Of a DNA stretch of 64,000 nucleotides, positions 1 through 7,899 are shown one piece after another. The notes under the pieces were generated by a model, which was not told where the DNA came from, did not search any database, and saw only the letters and a program-made list of their open reading frames with translations. This stretch comes from Limimaricola sp964022235. Lineage in GTDB: Bacteria; Pseudomonadota; Alphaproteobacteria; Rhodobacterales; Rhodobacteraceae. The stretch is taken from the NCBI RefSeq assembly GCF_964022235.1, contig NZ_CAXHZL010000017.1:7877-71876 (forward strand), given 5' to 3'. How positions within the stretch are numbered: position 1 is the stretch's first letter; every line of letters starts with the position of its first letter. The position numbers and the translations under genes are program-made.

Positions 1-1
1 C

Positions 2-415
2 TCCGCCGCCCCCTTCGTCTGGGGGGCGACGGCGCTGGGTCTGAGCCTTGCCTACGGGGCGGGTCTCGCGCTGTCGGGGCCGCGCATCTGCGCCGCGCTG
101 GAGCGAAACGGCTTTGCCCGCGCCGCGGCGGCCTTGGGCCGGCTGCGTGAGACCGATCCCGAAACCCGGCTGCGCAAGCTCGAAGACAGCGTGCCGCGCT
201 GGGCCCGCTCATGGGCGCTACGGCGGCGGCACCTCCTGCTGGCGCTGTTGATCAACCTGCCGGGCAACTCGCTGATCGGCGGGGGTGGCGGTATCCTGCT
301 CGCTGCCGGGCTGAGCCGATTGTTCAAGCCCTTCCTCTTGCTGCTCACCCTCTTGCTCGCCACCTCCCCGGTACCTCTGTTGGTGATGATCATCGGGCCG
401 AGCATCCTCGACTGA
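2..415 (+). CDS. C-terminal part of an integral membrane protein (5' end outside window)
   Basis: The reading frame is open from the first bases of the window, so the start lies upstream. The visible 137 residues contain a short hydrophobic stretch, a charged central section (about residues 35-75) and two hydrophobic segments near the C-terminus separated by a Gly-rich turn (GGGGG). It ends 150 bases before ureD, on the same strand. I do not recognise the family. The hydrophobic pattern supports an inner-membrane protein, and no function is assigned. Confidence 0.6.
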   Translation, partial: SAAPFVWGATALGLSLAYGAGLALSGPRICAALERNGFARAAAALGRLRETDPETRLRKLEDSVPRWARSWALRRRHLLLALLINLPGNSLIGGGGGILLAAGLSRLFKPFLLLLTLLLATSPVPLLVMIIGPSILD

Positions 416-564
416 CCCGTCTGCGCCTTATTTTCGCGCAACCGCACTTCGAACGAGTTCGCTTTTGAGGCAAACGGCGAAACGCCTGGCAACAACTGCC
501 TGCAAAAGTGGCCCTTGCCGCACCGCCGCGCCAAAGCTTCCGGCAGACCGCCGCCGGAGACCCC

Positions 565-1407
565 ATGCTGCAGCAGTTGCCCCGCCCTGCTCTCGACACC
601 GCATCTTCCACGCCCCCCCGCGCGCGCGGGTTGCTGCGGATCACCGCAGAGGCGGAGGCTGGCGGCCGTGCGCGCCTCGGTGTTCTGCGACAGGAAGGGG
701 CCTTGCGGGCGCTGTTCCCGCGCCGGACGGGCCGCGTCGAGGCGGTCGTGCTCAACACCTCCGGCGGTGCGACCGGCGGAGACCGGCTCCGCATCGAGGC
801 CGAAGCCGGACAGGGCGCGCATCTGCGCCTTACCACCCAGGCCGCCGAGCGCGCTTATCAGGCCACGGGTCAGGATCCGGCGCTGATCCGCAATCGCCTC
901 ACCGTGGCGACCGGTGCCCGGCTCGACTGGTTGCCGCAGGAGACGATCCTCTATGAAGGCTGCCATCTCGACCGCAGCCTGACGCTCGACCTCGCCCCCG
1001 GTGCACGGGCACTGATCGTCGAACCTGTGATCTTCGGCCGCGCCCTGATGGGCGAGAGCCTGCGCTATGCGCGGTTCCGAGACCGGATCGAGATCCGCCG
1101 CCACGGCGCGCTGCTCTATCTCGACGCGCAGTCCTTCTCGGGCGACATCACCGCCCACCTCGCCCGCCCGGCGGTGGCCAATGGCGCCGGCGCGATGGCG
1201 AGCGTGATCCTCGCCGCCCCCGAGGCCGAGAGCCATCTCGCCCCGTTGCGCGCCGCCCTGCCCGCCAGCGCCGGGGCCACGCTGCTGGCCCCCGATCTTC
1301 TCGTTCTGCGCCTGCTCGCCGCCGACGGGTTCGAGCTGCGCGCCACGCTGCTACCCGTGCTCGACCGGCTCACCGGCGGCACGCTGCCTGCCTCATGGAG
1401 ACTCTGA
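565..1407 (+). CDS. ureD: Urease accessory protein UreD (UreH)
   Basis: UreD forms the UreDFG complex that is loaded on apo-urease and guides nickel into the active site in the cytoplasm. The 280-residue protein shows the family pattern: an N-terminal RARGLLRI stretch, LNTSGGATGGDRL, LTTQAAERAYQ and WLPQETILYEG. The ATG at 565 is chosen because GGAGA lies six bases upstream; a GTG at 508 in the same frame would add 19 residues with no good ribosome binding site. It is the first gene of the operon and ends one base before ureA. Confidence 0.95.
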   Translation: MLQQLPRPALDTASSTPPRARGLLRITAEAEAGGRARLGVLRQEGALRALFPRRTGRVEAVVLNTSGGATGGDRLRIEAEAGQGAHLRLTTQAAERAYQATGQDPALIRNRLTVATGARLDWLPQETILYEGCHLDRSLTLDLAPGARALIVEPVIFGRALMGESLRYARFRDRIEIRRHGALLYLDAQSFSGDITAHLARPAVANGAGAMASVILAAPEAESHLAPLRAALPASAGATLLAPDLLVLRLLAADGFELRATLLPVLDRLTGGTLPASWRL

Positions 1408-1408
1408 C

Positions 1409-1711
1409 ATGAACCTCACCCCCCGCGAAAAGGACAAGCTTCTCGTGTCCATGGCCGCCGAAGTGGCCCGCCGTCGCCTCGCGCGCGGCGTCAAGCTCAA
1501 CCACCCCGAGGCGATCGCGCTGATCACCGACGCGGTGGTCGAGGGCGCGCGCGACGGACGCTCGGTCGCCGACATGATGCAGGCGGGCGCCGAGGTGATC
1601 ACCCGAGCGCAATGCATGGAGGGCGTGCCCGAGATGATCGCGGAGGTGCAGGTCGAGGCCACCTTCCCCGATGGCACCAAGCTCGTGACCGTGCATGACC
1701 CGATCCGCTGA
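1409..1711 (+). CDS. ureA: Urease subunit gamma
   Basis: This is the smallest structural subunit of bacterial urease, which hydrolyses urea to ammonia and carbamate. The 100 residues begin with the typical MNLTPREKDKLL and carry the conserved LNHPEAIALI and VEATFPDGTKLVTVHDPI segments over the usual full length. The start is one base after the ureD stop, which suggests translational coupling. As in most bacteria gamma, beta and alpha are separate genes, but here a 50-residue gene lies between gamma and beta. Confidence 0.97.
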   Translation: MNLTPREKDKLLVSMAAEVARRRLARGVKLNHPEAIALITDAVVEGARDGRSVADMMQAGAEVITRAQCMEGVPEMIAEVQVEATFPDGTKLVTVHDPIR

Positions 1712-1732
1712 CCCGATCTGCCGAAAGGACCG

Positions 1733-1885
1733 ATGATGACCCGCATCCTCTTTGCCACCCCGCTCGTCCTCCCCGCCCCGGCGCTTGCCCATGCCGGCAC
1801 CGCGCATTTGCATGTCGGCTGGACCGGGCCGCTCCTCGGCCTCGCACTGGTAGCGGTCGCTGCCATCTGGGGAATGCGCGCATGA
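1733..1885 (+). CDS. 50-residue exported or membrane protein inside the urease operon
   Basis: A small open frame lies between ureA and ureB, preceded by AAAGGA seven bases upstream of the first of two adjacent ATG codons. It encodes a signal-peptide-like start (MMTRILFATPLVLPAPALAHA), a short His-containing section (HLHVGW) and a second hydrophobic segment ending in an Arg. Its TGA overlaps the ureB ATG as ATGA, so it is translated as part of the operon. I recall comparable short genes at this place in Rhodobacterales urease operons (memory, not checked). The function is unknown; a role at the membrane for nickel or urea would be a guess. Confidence 0.75.
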   Translation: MMTRILFATPLVLPAPALAHAGTAHLHVGWTGPLLGLALVAVAAIWGMRA

Positions 1886-2187
1886 TCCCCGGCGAGCTGA
1901 TGCCACGAGATGGCGAGATCGAGTTGAACGCAGGCTGCGAGGCGATCGCCCTGATGGTCGCCAACACCGGCGACCGTCCCGTACAGGTCGGCAGCCATTA
2001 TCATTTCGCCGAAGCCAACCCCGGCCTCGATTTCGACCGCACCGCCGCTCATGGCCGCAGGCTCGACATCGCCAGCGGCACCGCCGTGCGCTTCGAGCCG
2101 GGCCAGCGCCGCGAGGTGCGGCTGATCGAGATCGGCGGCGACCGGCGGGTGTTCGGCTTTCAGGGCAATGTGATGGGGGATCTGTAA
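1882..2187 (+). CDS. ureB: Urease subunit beta
   Basis: Structural beta subunit of urease, 101 residues, full length. It starts with MIPGELMPRDGEIELN and contains the typical VANTGDRPVQVGSHYHFAE and LDIASGTAVRFEPGQ segments. The start overlaps the stop of the 50-residue gene (ATGA) and its own stop overlaps the ureC start (TAATG), so the structural genes are tightly coupled. Confidence 0.97.
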   Translation: MIPGELMPRDGEIELNAGCEAIALMVANTGDRPVQVGSHYHFAEANPGLDFDRTAAHGRRLDIASGTAVRFEPGQRREVRLIEIGGDRRVFGFQGNVMGDL

Positions 2188-3896
2188 TGGCCACGCGCAT
2201 TCCTCGCGGCGATTACGCCAACATGTATGGCCCCACGACCGGCGACCGGGTCCGGCTCGCCGACACCGACCTCGTGATCGAGGTCGAGCGCGATCTCACC
2301 ACCTATGGCGAGGAGGTGAAGTTCGGCGGCGGCAAGACGATCCGCGACGGCATGGGCCAAAGCCAGCGCAGCCGCGCCGAAGGCGCGGTCGACACGTTGA
2401 TCACCAACGCGCTGATCCTCGACCACACCGGCATCTACAAGGCCGATGTCGGCCTGAAGGACGGGCGCATCGCGGCCATCGGCAAGGCGGGCAACCCTGA
2501 CACCCAAACCGGCGTCGACATTATCGCGGGCCCCGGCACCGAAGTCATCGCGGGCGAGGGTCGCATCCTCACGGCGGGCGGCTTCGATAGCCACATCCAC
2601 TACATCTGCCCGCAGCAGATCGAGGAGGCGCTCGCCTCGGGCGTCACCACCATGCTCGGCGGCGGCACCGGGCCTGCGCATGGCACGCTGGCCACGACCT
2701 GCACGCCGGGGCCGTGGCACCTTGCGCGGATGCTGCAATCGGCCGATGCCTTTCCGATGAACCTCGCCTTTGCGGGCAAGGGCAACGCCTCGCGCCCAGA
2801 GGCCCTTTACGAGCAGATCCTCGCCGGGGCCTGCGCGCTCAAGCTGCACGAGGATTGGGGCACCACACCCGCCGCCATCGACTGCTGCCTGAGCGTGGCG
2901 GACGAGACCGGCGTGCAGGTGATGATCCACACCGACACTCTCAATGAGTCAGGCTTCGTCGAGAACACCGTCGCGGCCATCGCCGGGCGCACGATCCACG
3001 CCTTTCACACCGAGGGTGCGGGCGGCGGCCATGCGCCCGACATCATCAAGATCTGCGGCGAGATGAACGTGCTCCCCGCCTCGACCAACCCGACGCGACC
3101 CTTCACCGTCAACACGGTCGAAGAGCATCTCGACATGCTGATGGTCTGCCATCACCTCGACAAGCGTGTGCCCGAGGACATCGCCTTTGCCGAGAGCCGG
3201 ATCCGGCGCGAAACCATTGCCGCCGAGGACATCCTGCACGACATGGGCGCGTTTTCGATCATCGCGAGCGACAGTCAGGCCATGGGCCGCGTCGGCGAAG
3301 TGCTGATCCGCACGTGGCAGACCGCCGACAAGATGAAGCGCCAGCGCGGGCGTCTGCCCGAGGAGTCGGGCGAGAACGACAACTTCCGCGCCCGCCGCTA
3401 TGTCGCCAAATACACGATCAACCCGGCGCTGGCACACGGGCTTTCGCGCGAAATCGGCTCGATCGAGCCAGGCAAGCGCGCGGATCTGGTGCTGTGGCAC
3501 CCTGCCTTCTTCGGGGTGAAGCCCGAGATGGTGCTCTTGGGCGGCCAGATCGTCATGGCGCAGATGGGCGACCCCAACGCCTCGATCCCGACGCCGCAGC
3601 CGGTGCATCTGCGCCCGATGTTCGGCGCCTATGGCCGCGCGGTCGAGCATGCGGGCGTCACCTTTGTCTCCAAGGCGGCGCAGGACGACGGGCTGCGCGA
3701 GAGGATCGGACTGGCCAAGCAGACCGTAGCGGTGGACGACACCCGCTCGGTCACCAAGCGCGACCTGAAGCTCAACGACGCGCTGCCCAGGATCGAAGTG
3801 CATCCCGAGACCTACGAGGTGCGCGCCGACGGCATCTTGTTGACCTGCGAGCCCGCCGAGGTGCTGCCGATGGCGCAGCGCTATTTCCTGTTCTGA
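2187..3896 (+). CDS. ureC: Urease subunit alpha (catalytic)
   Basis: Catalytic subunit of urease, 569 residues. The dinuclear nickel ligands are present: HIH (about H136 and H138), the carbamylated lysine in ALKLHEDWG (about K219), HTDTLNESGF and HAFHTEGAGGGHAPD for the next two histidines, and IIASDSQAMGR for the aspartate ligand. The flap histidine is in MVCHHLDKRVP (about H322). Nothing is missing from the active site, so the enzyme should be functional once nickel is loaded by the downstream UreEFG. Confidence 0.98.
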   Translation: MATRIPRGDYANMYGPTTGDRVRLADTDLVIEVERDLTTYGEEVKFGGGKTIRDGMGQSQRSRAEGAVDTLITNALILDHTGIYKADVGLKDGRIAAIGKAGNPDTQTGVDIIAGPGTEVIAGEGRILTAGGFDSHIHYICPQQIEEALASGVTTMLGGGTGPAHGTLATTCTPGPWHLARMLQSADAFPMNLAFAGKGNASRPEALYEQILAGACALKLHEDWGTTPAAIDCCLSVADETGVQVMIHTDTLNESGFVENTVAAIAGRTIHAFHTEGAGGGHAPDIIKICGEMNVLPASTNPTRPFTVNTVEEHLDMLMVCHHLDKRVPEDIAFAESRIRRETIAAEDILHDMGAFSIIASDSQAMGRVGEVLIRTWQTADKMKRQRGRLPEESGENDNFRARRYVAKYTINPALAHGLSREIGSIEPGKRADLVLWHPAFFGVKPEMVLLGGQIVMAQMGDPNASIPTPQPVHLRPMFGAYGRAVEHAGVTFVSKAAQDDGLRERIGLAKQTVAVDDTRSVTKRDLKLNDALPRIEVHPETYEVRADGILLTCEPAEVLPMAQRYFLF

Positions 3897-3905
3897 GGGA
3901 CCGTC

Positions 3906-4376
3906 ATGACCGATCTCCCCACCGCCCGCACCCTGCACCGCAAGGGCCATTGGTCCGGCCCGCATGAGGTCTGCGCGCTTGATTACGAGGGCCGGTTTCT
4001 GCGCCGCAAGCTGCTCGAAACCGCCCTTGGCCGCGCCTTTCTCGTCGATCTGGCGCAGACCACCTCGCTTGATGCGGGCGACGCGCTGGAGCTGTCGGAC
4101 GGCAGACTTGTTGCCATCGAAGCCGCACCCGAGCCACTGACCGAAGCGCGCGGCGACTTGGTGCGCCTCGCTTGGCACGTCGGCAACCGGCACACGCCGT
4201 GCGAGATCAGGCCGGACCGGCTGGTGATCCGCCGCGACCATGTGATCGCGCATATGCTGGCGCATCTGGGTGCGGAGATGCGCGACGTGACCGGGCCGTT
4301 CACCCCCGAAGGCGGGGCCTATGGCCATGGCCGCACGCATGCCCACGAACATGTCGCTACCGCTCATGCTCACTGA
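3906..4376 (+). CDS. ureE: Urease accessory protein UreE (nickel chaperone)
   Basis: UreE is a cytoplasmic dimeric nickel metallochaperone that delivers Ni to the UreDFG-urease complex. The 156 residues show a peptide-binding N-domain, then a metal-binding domain with WHVGNRHTPCEI, RDHVIAHML and a His-rich tail (HGRTHAHEHVATAHAH) that can hold extra nickel. It starts nine bases after ureC. Its last codons overlap the possible starts of ureF. Confidence 0.95.
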   Translation: MTDLPTARTLHRKGHWSGPHEVCALDYEGRFLRRKLLETALGRAFLVDLAQTTSLDAGDALELSDGRLVAIEAAPEPLTEARGDLVRLAWHVGNRHTPCEIRPDRLVIRRDHVIAHMLAHLGAEMRDVTGPFTPEGGAYGHGRTHAHEHVATAHAH

Positions 4377-5007
4377 TCACCAGGCCCTGACGCTGATGCG
4401 CTGGCTCTCGCCGGGCTACCCGGTCGGGGCCTTCGCCTATTCGCACGGGCTGGAGCAGGCCATCGCGGACGGGCTGGTACAAGACAGCGCGACGCTGGAG
4501 GCTTGGCTGCGCGACACCTTGGAGCATGGTGCAGGCCGCAACGATGCGCTGCTGCTCGCCGCCGCCTACCACGCACCGGAGAACACCGGGGAGATCGACG
4601 CCACCGCCCGCGCCTTTGCCGCCAGCCGCGAGCGTGTGATCGAGACCGAGCGGCAGGGGGCGGCCTTCGCGCGCACCGAAGCCGTGGTTTCCGGCGCATC
4701 CGCAGCGCCGCTCGCTTATGCCGTCGCCATCGGGGCCGCGGCGGCGCGCCATGCCTTGCCGCTGCAGCCCGCTTGCGCGCTCTACCTGCAGGCCTTTGCC
4801 GCCAATCTCGTCTCGGCGGCGCAGCGTCTGATGCCGCTGGGCCAGACCGAGGCGCAGCGGCTGCAATCCGCCCTCGCACCGCTTTGCGCCGAGATCGGAG
4901 CGCAGGCCGAGCGCGGCACCCTCGACGACCTCACCTCCACCACCTTCATGGGCGACATCGCATCGATGCGCCACGAGACCCTGCAACCGAGGATTTTCGC
5001 CACATGA
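4351..5007 (+). CDS. ureF: Urease accessory protein UreF
   Basis: UreF links UreD and UreG and acts on GTP hydrolysis during urease activation. The frame carries the family signature LMRWLSPGYPVGAFAYSHGLE near the N-terminus and the conserved LTSTTFMGDIASMRHE near the C-terminus. In-frame ATGs at 4321, 4351 and 4366 all lie inside the 3' end of ureE. The one at 4351 gives 218 residues; 4321 has AAGG eight bases upstream and cannot be excluded. The stop overlaps the ureG start (ATGA). Confidence 0.93.
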   Translation: MSLPLMLTDHQALTLMRWLSPGYPVGAFAYSHGLEQAIADGLVQDSATLEAWLRDTLEHGAGRNDALLLAAAYHAPENTGEIDATARAFAASRERVIETERQGAAFARTEAVVSGASAAPLAYAVAIGAAAARHALPLQPACALYLQAFAANLVSAAQRLMPLGQTEAQRLQSALAPLCAEIGAQAERGTLDDLTSTTFMGDIASMRHETLQPRIFAT

Positions 5008-5648
5008 GCATGAATGGCCCCCTGCGCATCGGCATCGGCGGCCCCGTCGGCGCGGGCAAGACCACGCTGACCGCCGCGCTGGCCCGCGCCTTGTCGTCCG
5101 ACCGCTCGGTCGGCGTCATCACCAACGACATCTACACCCAAGAGGACGCCGAAGCCCTGATGCGGATGCAGATCCTGCCCGGCGACCGGGTGATCGGCGT
5201 CGAGACGGGGGGCTGCCCCCACACCGCGATTCGCGAGGACGCAAGCCTCAACCTCGCCGCCGTGGCCGAGTTGGAGCGACGGCATCCCGGAATCGAGGTA
5301 GTGCTGATCGAATCGGGCGGCGACAACCTCTCGGCCACCTTCTCGCCCGAGCTCGCCGACCTCACCGTCTATGTCATCGACGTAGCGGCGGGCGAGGAGA
5401 TCCCGCGCAAGGGCGGGCCCGCGATCACCCGCTCGGACCTTCTGGTGATCAACAAGACCGACCTCGCGCCGCACGTCGGCGCGTCGCTCGAGGTGATGGA
5501 CCGCGACGCGGGGCGGATGCGCGGCGACCGGCCCTTCGTCTTCTGCGCGCTGCGCCATGGGCGCGGGGTCGACGAGGTGCTGGACCACCTGCGCCGGATG
5601 GGCGGTCTGGCAACCCCGGCTCTGGCTCCACGCGTCGCGGCAGGATAA
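5004..5648 (+). CDS. ureG: Urease accessory GTPase UreG
   Basis: UreG is the SIMIBI-class GTPase that powers nickel insertion into urease. The 214-residue frame starts at the ATG overlapping the ureF stop and has the P-loop GGPVGAGKTTL, the metal-binding CPH motif in ETGGCPHTAIREDASLN, the switch region ESGGDNLSATFSPELAD and the guanine motif NKTDLAPHVG. It is the last urease gene; a LysR gene follows after 27 bases. Confidence 0.97.
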   Translation: MSMNGPLRIGIGGPVGAGKTTLTAALARALSSDRSVGVITNDIYTQEDAEALMRMQILPGDRVIGVETGGCPHTAIREDASLNLAAVAELERRHPGIEVVLIESGGDNLSATFSPELADLTVYVIDVAAGEEIPRKGGPAITRSDLLVINKTDLAPHVGASLEVMDRDAGRMRGDRPFVFCALRHGRGVDEVLDHLRRMGGLATPALAPRVAAG

Positions 5649-5675
5649 CGAGGGGACGGAAGCGACGGAGCCCCC

Positions 5676-6623
5676 TTGGCCTATCTCGACAACATCCGCA
5701 CCTTCGTCCGGGTTTATGAGCTGGGCTCGATGTCCGCCGCCGGGCGCGACATGCGGATCTCGGCCGCCGTCGCCTCGGCCCGCATCGCTCAACTCGAAGC
5801 ACACTTGGGCGTGCGCCTGTTCCAGCGCACCACCCGCAGCCTCGCCCCGACCGAACAGGGCCGCAGCTTCTACGACGGCGCGCGCGCCGTCCTCGAAAAG
5901 GTCGATGAGGCCGAGGCGCTGGTCTCCGAGATCACCGAAACACCGCGCGGCACGATTCACGTCGCGGCCCCCTTGGGGGTGGGTCGACGGCTGATCGCGC
6001 CGCAGCTTCCGGGCTTTGCGCAGGCCTATCCGCGCATCGACCTGCGGCTGCGGCTGTCGGACCGGATGATCGACCTGGCCGCCGAGGCGATCGACCTGCG
6101 GTTCTTTCTGGGCCACCCGGTCGACAGCGACCTGACGATTCGCCAGATCGCGAGCTGCGCACGCGTGCTTTGCGCCGCACCCGGCTATATCGACCGCTTC
6201 GGCGCGCCGCGCGACGGTGACGATCTGGTGGCGGCTGGGCACGCGTGTCTCAATCTGCGATTCCCCGGCGCAACGGAGTTTCGCTGGACGCTGATGACGC
6301 CGCATGGTCCACAGCCCTACCCGGTCAGGGGCCGTCTTGAATGCGACGACGGCGACGTGCTCACCGGTTGGGCGCTCGAAGGGGCAGGCATCGCGATGAA
6401 GCCAGTGTTCGAAATTGCCGAGCATCTCGCGACCGGGCGGCTGATTCCGGTCTGCGCCGCGACACCGCCGCTGCCGGTACAGATGGCTTGTCTTTATACC
6501 CACCGGCGGTTGCAGGACCCCAAGATCCGCATCTTCATGGATCATGTCTCTGGCCGTGTGGCGACCGCCGTCGCCGCCGCCGAAGCACAGGCCAGCGAGA
6601 TCCGATCGGCAGAAAATTGCTGA
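5676..6623 (+). CDS. LysR-family transcriptional regulator
   Basis: DNA-binding regulator of 315 residues with an N-terminal winged helix (about residues 5-60; SMSAAGRDMRISAAVASARIAQLEAHLGVRLFQRTTR) and a LysR substrate-binding domain of the DsdC/CrgA-like group. The start is a TTG with ACGGAG six bases upstream. It follows ureG on the same strand by only 27 bases, so it may be cotranscribed with urease, but nothing in the sequence identifies its target or effector. Confidence 0.88.
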   Translation: MAYLDNIRTFVRVYELGSMSAAGRDMRISAAVASARIAQLEAHLGVRLFQRTTRSLAPTEQGRSFYDGARAVLEKVDEAEALVSEITETPRGTIHVAAPLGVGRRLIAPQLPGFAQAYPRIDLRLRLSDRMIDLAAEAIDLRFFLGHPVDSDLTIRQIASCARVLCAAPGYIDRFGAPRDGDDLVAAGHACLNLRFPGATEFRWTLMTPHGPQPYPVRGRLECDDGDVLTGWALEGAGIAMKPVFEIAEHLATGRLIPVCAATPPLPVQMACLYTHRRLQDPKIRIFMDHVSGRVATAVAAAEAQASEIRSAENC

Positions 6624-6704
6624 TGGTGCGTCTTTTGGGGAACCGTTTCTGATCCTTTAAGGCGACTCTGCTATATCGAGGGCAAGAGCCAAAGGAGATC
6701 GCCC

Positions 6705-7100
6705 TTGTTCGTAGCTGCTCAGCCCGTCCAAGCCCCGGAACGATCCGTTAGCCCCGCCGAAACCGGCCCGCTGGTGCGCACCACCGTTCTCTTGGCCCGC
6801 GTCTGGGAGCTGCGCGACGCGCAGATGGTGGCAATTCTAGGCGGCATGCAGCCCGAAAGCTGGCGTCGCTGGTGCGCGGGCCGGGTCGAAATCGTCGATC
6901 GCGAACGTCTGCGCCGCATGGCTCTCTTGCGCGATATCCACATCGCCACCCGTCCGGCCTCCGCCGGTCTCGGGGCTGCCGACTGGATCCGCGCGCGCCA
7001 GCCGCAGCTCGGCGATCGCAGCCCGCTGCAGATGATGATGTCGGGCCGGATCGAGGATCTGGTGCGGCTGCGCGACCACTACGCACCCCTCGCCGCCTGA
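6705..7100 (+). CDS. Xre/MbcA/ParS-like antitoxin domain protein, no toxin next to it
   Basis: A 131-residue protein with a TTG start preceded by AGGAG at ideal spacing. The second half (LRDAQMVAILGGM..SWRRWCAG..PLQMMMSGRIEDLVRLRDHY) resembles the toxin-binding domain of Xre/MbcA/ParS antitoxins, in which a Xre-like helical part is followed by a short C-terminal domain that plugs a RES-type toxin. No RES-domain or other toxin-like frame lies on either side: a LysR gene precedes and a TRIC channel follows. The family call is from memory of motifs and is moderate. Confidence 0.6.
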   Translation: MFVAAQPVQAPERSVSPAETGPLVRTTVLLARVWELRDAQMVAILGGMQPESWRRWCAGRVEIVDRERLRRMALLRDIHIATRPASAGLGAADWIRARQPQLGDRSPLQMMMSGRIEDLVRLRDHYAPLAA

Positions 7101-7122
7101 TCCGTTCCGGGGCTCGCGCCAG

Positions 7123-7150
7123 TTGACAGACCCGCGCTGACGGATAGGAG
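7123..7150 (+). promoter_or_regulatory. Possible sigma70-type promoter for the TRIC/UPF0126 gene
   Basis: TTGACA at 7123-7128 is a consensus -35 box. About 16 bases further is a weak -10-like TAGGAG (7145-7150). It lies about 35 bases upstream of the next ATG and after the stop of the antitoxin-like gene. The -10 match is poor, so this is tentative. Confidence 0.35.
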
Positions 7151-7183
7151 GGCGCTCTTGCCCCTCCGCCGGAGCCTCCCGCC

Positions 7184-7846
7184 ATGGACCTGTCTCTCGC
7201 GCCGTTTCTCGCGGCGCTCGATCTTATCGCTGCCGTTTCCTTTGCCGCAACCGGCGCGCTCGTCGCCTCGCGCAAGGAACTCGATATCCTCGGTTTTGTC
7301 TGGTTCGGCGTCCTCACCGGCGTCGGCGGCGGCACGCTGCGCGACCTGCTGCTCGGTCTGCCGGTGTTCTGGGTCGAAGACCCGAGCACGGTGCTGGTCT
7401 GCCTCGTCACCGCCATTGCAGTGCATTTCGTGGCGCATCTGATCGAATATCGCTACCGCTACATCCTTTGGCTCGACGCTTTCGGCATGGCGCTGGTGAG
7501 CGTGGTCGGCACGCTCAAGGCGCTCGATGCCGGCGCGGGCGTGACGGTGGCGATCGCCATGGGCGTGATCACCGCTAACGTCGGCGGCATCATCCGCGAC
7601 ACGTTGGGTCAAGAGCCGTCGGTGATCCTGCGCCGCGAGATCTATGTCGCGGCCTCGATGCTGGGGGCGGCCGCCTGCGCAGCGCTCGAGGTCATGGGAG
7701 CGGGGCGCGAAACGGCGGCACTGGCGGGCTTCGGGGCGGCTTTCGTGCTGCGGATGCTGGCGCTCTGGCGCGGCTGGTCGATGCCGGCCTACCGGTCGCG
7801 ACCGGGTCGCAAGAACCCGCCCACCGGCTTCGAGACCAATCCGTGA
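7184..7846 (+). CDS. Trimeric intracellular cation channel family protein (UPF0126/YadS-like)
   Basis: Inner-membrane protein of 220 residues with about seven hydrophobic segments in two homologous UPF0126 halves, each with the Gly-rich signature (GVLTGVGGGTLRDLLLG and GVITANVGGIIRDTLGQEPSVILRREIY). Bacterial TRIC homologues form trimeric cation channels, and the physiological role in bacteria is not settled. The gene ends just before a strong hairpin that separates it from the convergent symporter gene. Confidence 0.9.
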   Translation: MDLSLAPFLAALDLIAAVSFAATGALVASRKELDILGFVWFGVLTGVGGGTLRDLLLGLPVFWVEDPSTVLVCLVTAIAVHFVAHLIEYRYRYILWLDAFGMALVSVVGTLKALDAGAGVTVAIAMGVITANVGGIIRDTLGQEPSVILRREIYVAASMLGAAACAALEVMGAGRETAALAGFGAAFVLRMLALWRGWSMPAYRSRPGRKNPPTGFETNP

Positions 7847-7852
7847 CATGAA

Positions 7853-7877
7853 AAAGGGGGGCGCAAAGCCCCCCTTT
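7853..7877. terminator. Hairpin terminator between convergent genes
   Basis: A perfect 10-bp stem AAAGGGGGGC / GCCCCCCTTT with a five-base loop lies between the stops of the TRIC gene (+) and the AGCS symporter (-). Runs of T and A at the stem ends suit bidirectional termination. Confidence 0.75.
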
Positions 7878-7899
7878 CCCGTCATCCCCCGCGCGTCGC

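Noticed and set aside
4782..6545. Long open frame on the minus strand through ureF, ureG and the LysR gene
   Set aside because: It runs opposite to clearly identified urease genes; in such high-GC DNA the reverse frame is often open. Its protein is rich in Gly, Arg, Asp and His without motifs.
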